Source: Taishania sp036758285
Lineage (GTDB): Bacteria > Bacteroidota > Bacteroidia > Flavobacteriales_D > Crocinitomicaceae
Direction of reading: 5' to 3'
NCBI GenBank assembly: GCA_036758285.1
Contig: DAIOWV010000032.1
Coordinates: 1 to 32,596 of the forward strand
DNA length: 32,596 bases
Shown: piece after piece, positions 31,022 through 32,596 of the stretch
Position numbering within the stretch: position 1 is the first letter of the stretch
Layout: each line of letters opens with the position of its first letter
Position numbers and translations under genes: made by a program
The notes under the pieces: model-generated
The model's input: only the letters and a program-made list of their open reading frames with translations
The model's database searches: none
Told to the model about the DNA's origin: nothing

Positions 31022-32188
31022 TTAAATGGATTTAACAACGATATCTTCTACATCATTTGGTGATATTGCTTTTCTCTCTCCCATTCCAGTCCATCCTCTT
31101 TCAATAAAACGATTTTTAATATTTAATGCAATTGAATCGGTATTTGATGTATAATCTGAAATTCGTGTTTTTATACCCAAATCTTGGAAAAATGATTCTG
31201 TTTTTTCAATTGCTAATTTGGCAATTTCATCATTTGTACCCGATAAATTCCAAACACGTTTTCCGTATTGAACCAATTTTTCAAATTTATTCTGAAATTG
31301 ATTTTCATATAATCTTGGAGCAATTATAGCCAGAGTTCTCGCATGATCAATTCCAAAGTACGCCGTTAATTCATGTCCAATCATATGCGTACACCAATCT
31401 GTTGTCACTCCCAGTCTCAAATTTCCATTTAACGCATGAGTTGAACACCACATTAAATTTGCTGCAGCCTCATAATTATCTGGTGATTTGATGACATTCG
31501 GTGCAATTTCAATAAGTGTTGAAAGTATTGCCTCAGATTGTCTTTCTTGCAACAAATTATCAGTAGGATAAGTTAAATACTGCTCCAATGTATGCATATA
31601 TGAGTCGACAATTCCGTTTACTATTTGTCTTTCAGGTAAAGATGCGACAACTTGAGGATCACAAATAGAGAATACAGGAAAAAACAAAGGTCCTCCCATT
31701 GTTCGTTTTTCATTTGTTTCTGAGCGACTTATTACTGCTCCTGAATTAGCCTCTGATCCAGTTGCTGGCAACGTCAGAACCGTACCAAAAGGAATAGCAT
31801 CTTTAAAAGTACATCCTTTCTTATTTTCCAATACTTCCCAAGGATCCCCCTCATATTTAGATGCACCTGAAACAAATTTTATTCCGTCAATAACAGAACC
31901 GCCACCAACAGCCAAAATAAAATCTATATTTTGATTTTTTACAATTTCGACAGCTTTCATTAATGTAGTATACTCTGGATTTGCTTCAATTCCTCCAAAT
32001 TCGACAACTTCAAATTCAGACAATTGACTCATCACCTTATCATAAACTCCATTATGCTTTATACTTCCTCCACCAAATGCAAATAATATTTTTTTAATGG
32101 AAAGTGTTTTTAATAATTCAGGAATTCTATAATGCTGATCTTTCCCAAAAACAATTCTTGTTGGATTGTATGCTTCAAAATTATTCAT
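31022..32188 (-). CDS. YqhD/BDH-type iron-containing (NADPH) alcohol dehydrogenase
   Basis: A 388-residue group III metal-dependent alcohol/aldehyde dehydrogenase. The NAD(P) site is GGGS (96-99 in AVGGGSVIDGIKF). Metal ligands are Asp195, His199, His268 and His282, each one residue later than the known YqhD ligands, and the length agrees. Such enzymes reduce broad-chain aldehydes with NADPH. A TATATTTG box on the minus strand (32193-32200) lies only 4 bp before the ATG at 32188, so the mRNA may be almost leaderless. It stands alone; the next gene downstream begins 103 bp after the stop. Confidence 0.93.
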   Translation of the reverse strand: MNNFEAYNPTRIVFGKDQHYRIPELLKTLSIKKILFAFGGGSIKHNGVYDKVMSQLSEFEVVEFGGIEANPEYTTLMKAVEIVKNQNIDFILAVGGGSVIDGIKFVSGASKYEGDPWEVLENKKGCTFKDAIPFGTVLTLPATGSEANSGAVISRSETNEKRTMGGPLFFPVFSICDPQVVASLPERQIVNGIVDSYMHTLEQYLTYPTDNLLQERQSEAILSTLIEIAPNVIKSPDNYEAAANLMWCSTHALNGNLRLGVTTDWCTHMIGHELTAYFGIDHARTLAIIAPRLYENQFQNKFEKLVQYGKRVWNLSGTNDEIAKLAIEKTESFFQDLGIKTRISDYTSNTDSIALNIKNRFIERGWTGMGERKAISPNDVEDIVVKSI

Positions 32189-32192
32189 AGTA

Positions 32193-32200
32193 CAAATATA
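32193..32200 (-). promoter_or_regulatory. -7 element immediately before the alcohol dehydrogenase
   Basis: TATATTTG on the minus strand, 4 bp before the ATG. No -33 element is apparent. If used, transcription would start at or next to the start codon. Confidence 0.4.
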
Positions 32201-32436
32201 TGAATGCTTAATTATTTAAAATGTTAAAGAAATGTTTAATTAAGTATAAAGTTCAACAATAAATTTTCTGAACTAACAATAAAGATGATAAATATTGATT
32301 TTATTCTTTACAGATTAATACAATCTCAAGTAAATGATGAACAACCTTTGAGAATTCACTAGTAATACAAATGTTTTATTTAATATCAAACAGTCTTAAA
32401 CTATCCTAACACCTTAAAATCAAAATCTTATGAAAC

Positions 32437-32464
32437 AAAAAAGGACGGTTTATAACCGTCCTTT
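32437..32464 (-). terminator. Rho-independent terminator of tRNA-Arg
   Basis: Stem 32443-32450 with 32454-32461 (extended to 32440 and 32464 by A-T pairs), 3-base loop, then six T on the minus strand. It starts 2 bp after the 3' end of the tRNA. Confidence 0.92.
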
Positions 32465-32465
32465 G

Positions 32466-32539
32466 TGATCCCGTTTGGATTCGAACCAAAGACCTACTGC
32501 TTAGAAGGCAGTTGCTCTATCCAGCTGAGCTACGAGACC
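32466..32539 (-). tRNA. tRNA-Arg (anticodon UCU)
   Basis: A full cloverleaf can be folded by hand: 7-bp acceptor with two G-U pairs, D arm GCTC/GAGC, anticodon stem ACTGC/GCAGT with loop CTTCTAA (anticodon TCT, reading AGA), and T arm TTTGG/CCAAA with loop TTCGAAT. Discriminator A. CCA is not encoded. It has its own promoter and terminator. Confidence 0.96.
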
Positions 32540-32553
32540 CTGCACTTTTGTGC

Positions 32554-32584
32554 CAAAAAAACAGGCAGATAGCAGTATAACAAA
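32554..32584 (-). promoter_or_regulatory. Promoter of tRNA-Arg
   Basis: On the minus strand: TTTG (32581-32584), 19-bp spacer, TTTTTTTG (32554-32561), 7 of 8 positions of the TAnnTTTG box. Between box and tRNA lies a small hairpin (GCAC-TTTT-GTGC, 32542-32553). Confidence 0.65.
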
Positions 32585-32596
32585 TTACTACTAACC

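Noticed and set aside
1..32596. CRISPR array, insertion sequence or prophage
   Set aside because: No regularly spaced repeats, transposase, integrase or phage structural gene was seen.

Overview
The window is a low-GC, gene-dense piece of a Bacteroidota chromosome, most likely of the class Flavobacteriia. The pointers are Bacteroidota-type promoters (TTTG/ATTG, 17-19 bp spacer, TAnnTTTG), almost no Shine-Dalgarno sequences, two secreted proteins with type IX secretion (T9SS) C-terminal domains, a fused SpmA-SpmB protein, a DUF4296 lipoprotein next to a dihydroorotase, and a DPP IV-type S9 peptidase. Two short runs of N (6170-6179 and 21939-21949) are assembly gaps, so the sequence is a scaffold. 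No species is assigned.

Layout. 1-5124: 3' end of a DPP IV-like peptidase, an HSL-type esterase, the SpmA-SpmB fusion with a small protein built of 25-residue repeats, and a DUF2279 protein. 5178-11458: three terminator- or promoter-bounded units on the minus strand: TPR protein plus ComA-like phosphosulfolactate synthase, and DEAD-box helicase plus TypA/BipA. 11772-15126: a T9SS cargo protein, a YdeI/OmdA-family protein, and the DUF3137-LemA pair. 15273-20913: an accessory-looking cluster described below. 20994-26550: a minus-strand unit of a sigma-54 activator, a YfhO membrane protein and a glycosyltransferase. 26638-32188: a T9SS-type secreted protein, a TerC-family protein, the DPM1-like/dihydroorotase/DUF4296 operon, and a YqhD-like alcohol dehydrogenase. 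32466-32539: tRNA-Arg(UCU) with its own promoter and terminator.

The most interesting part is 15273-20913. A minus-strand operon encodes (a) a nucleotidyltransferase fused to a domain resembling the free-serine kinases SerK/SbnI, (b) a second, degenerate LicC-like nucleotidyltransferase, (c) a DUF711 protein and (d) a LicD-family phosphotransferase. Divergent from it are a translationally coupled Asp/Glu-racemase-family protein and a SAM methyltransferase. Amino-acid kinase, nucleotide activation and LicD transfer make a coherent pathway for attaching a phospho-amino acid (possibly phosphoserine) to a surface glycan. The glycosyltransferase and YfhO protein lie immediately beyond. This is inference from domain content and gene order; no substrate can be read from sequence.
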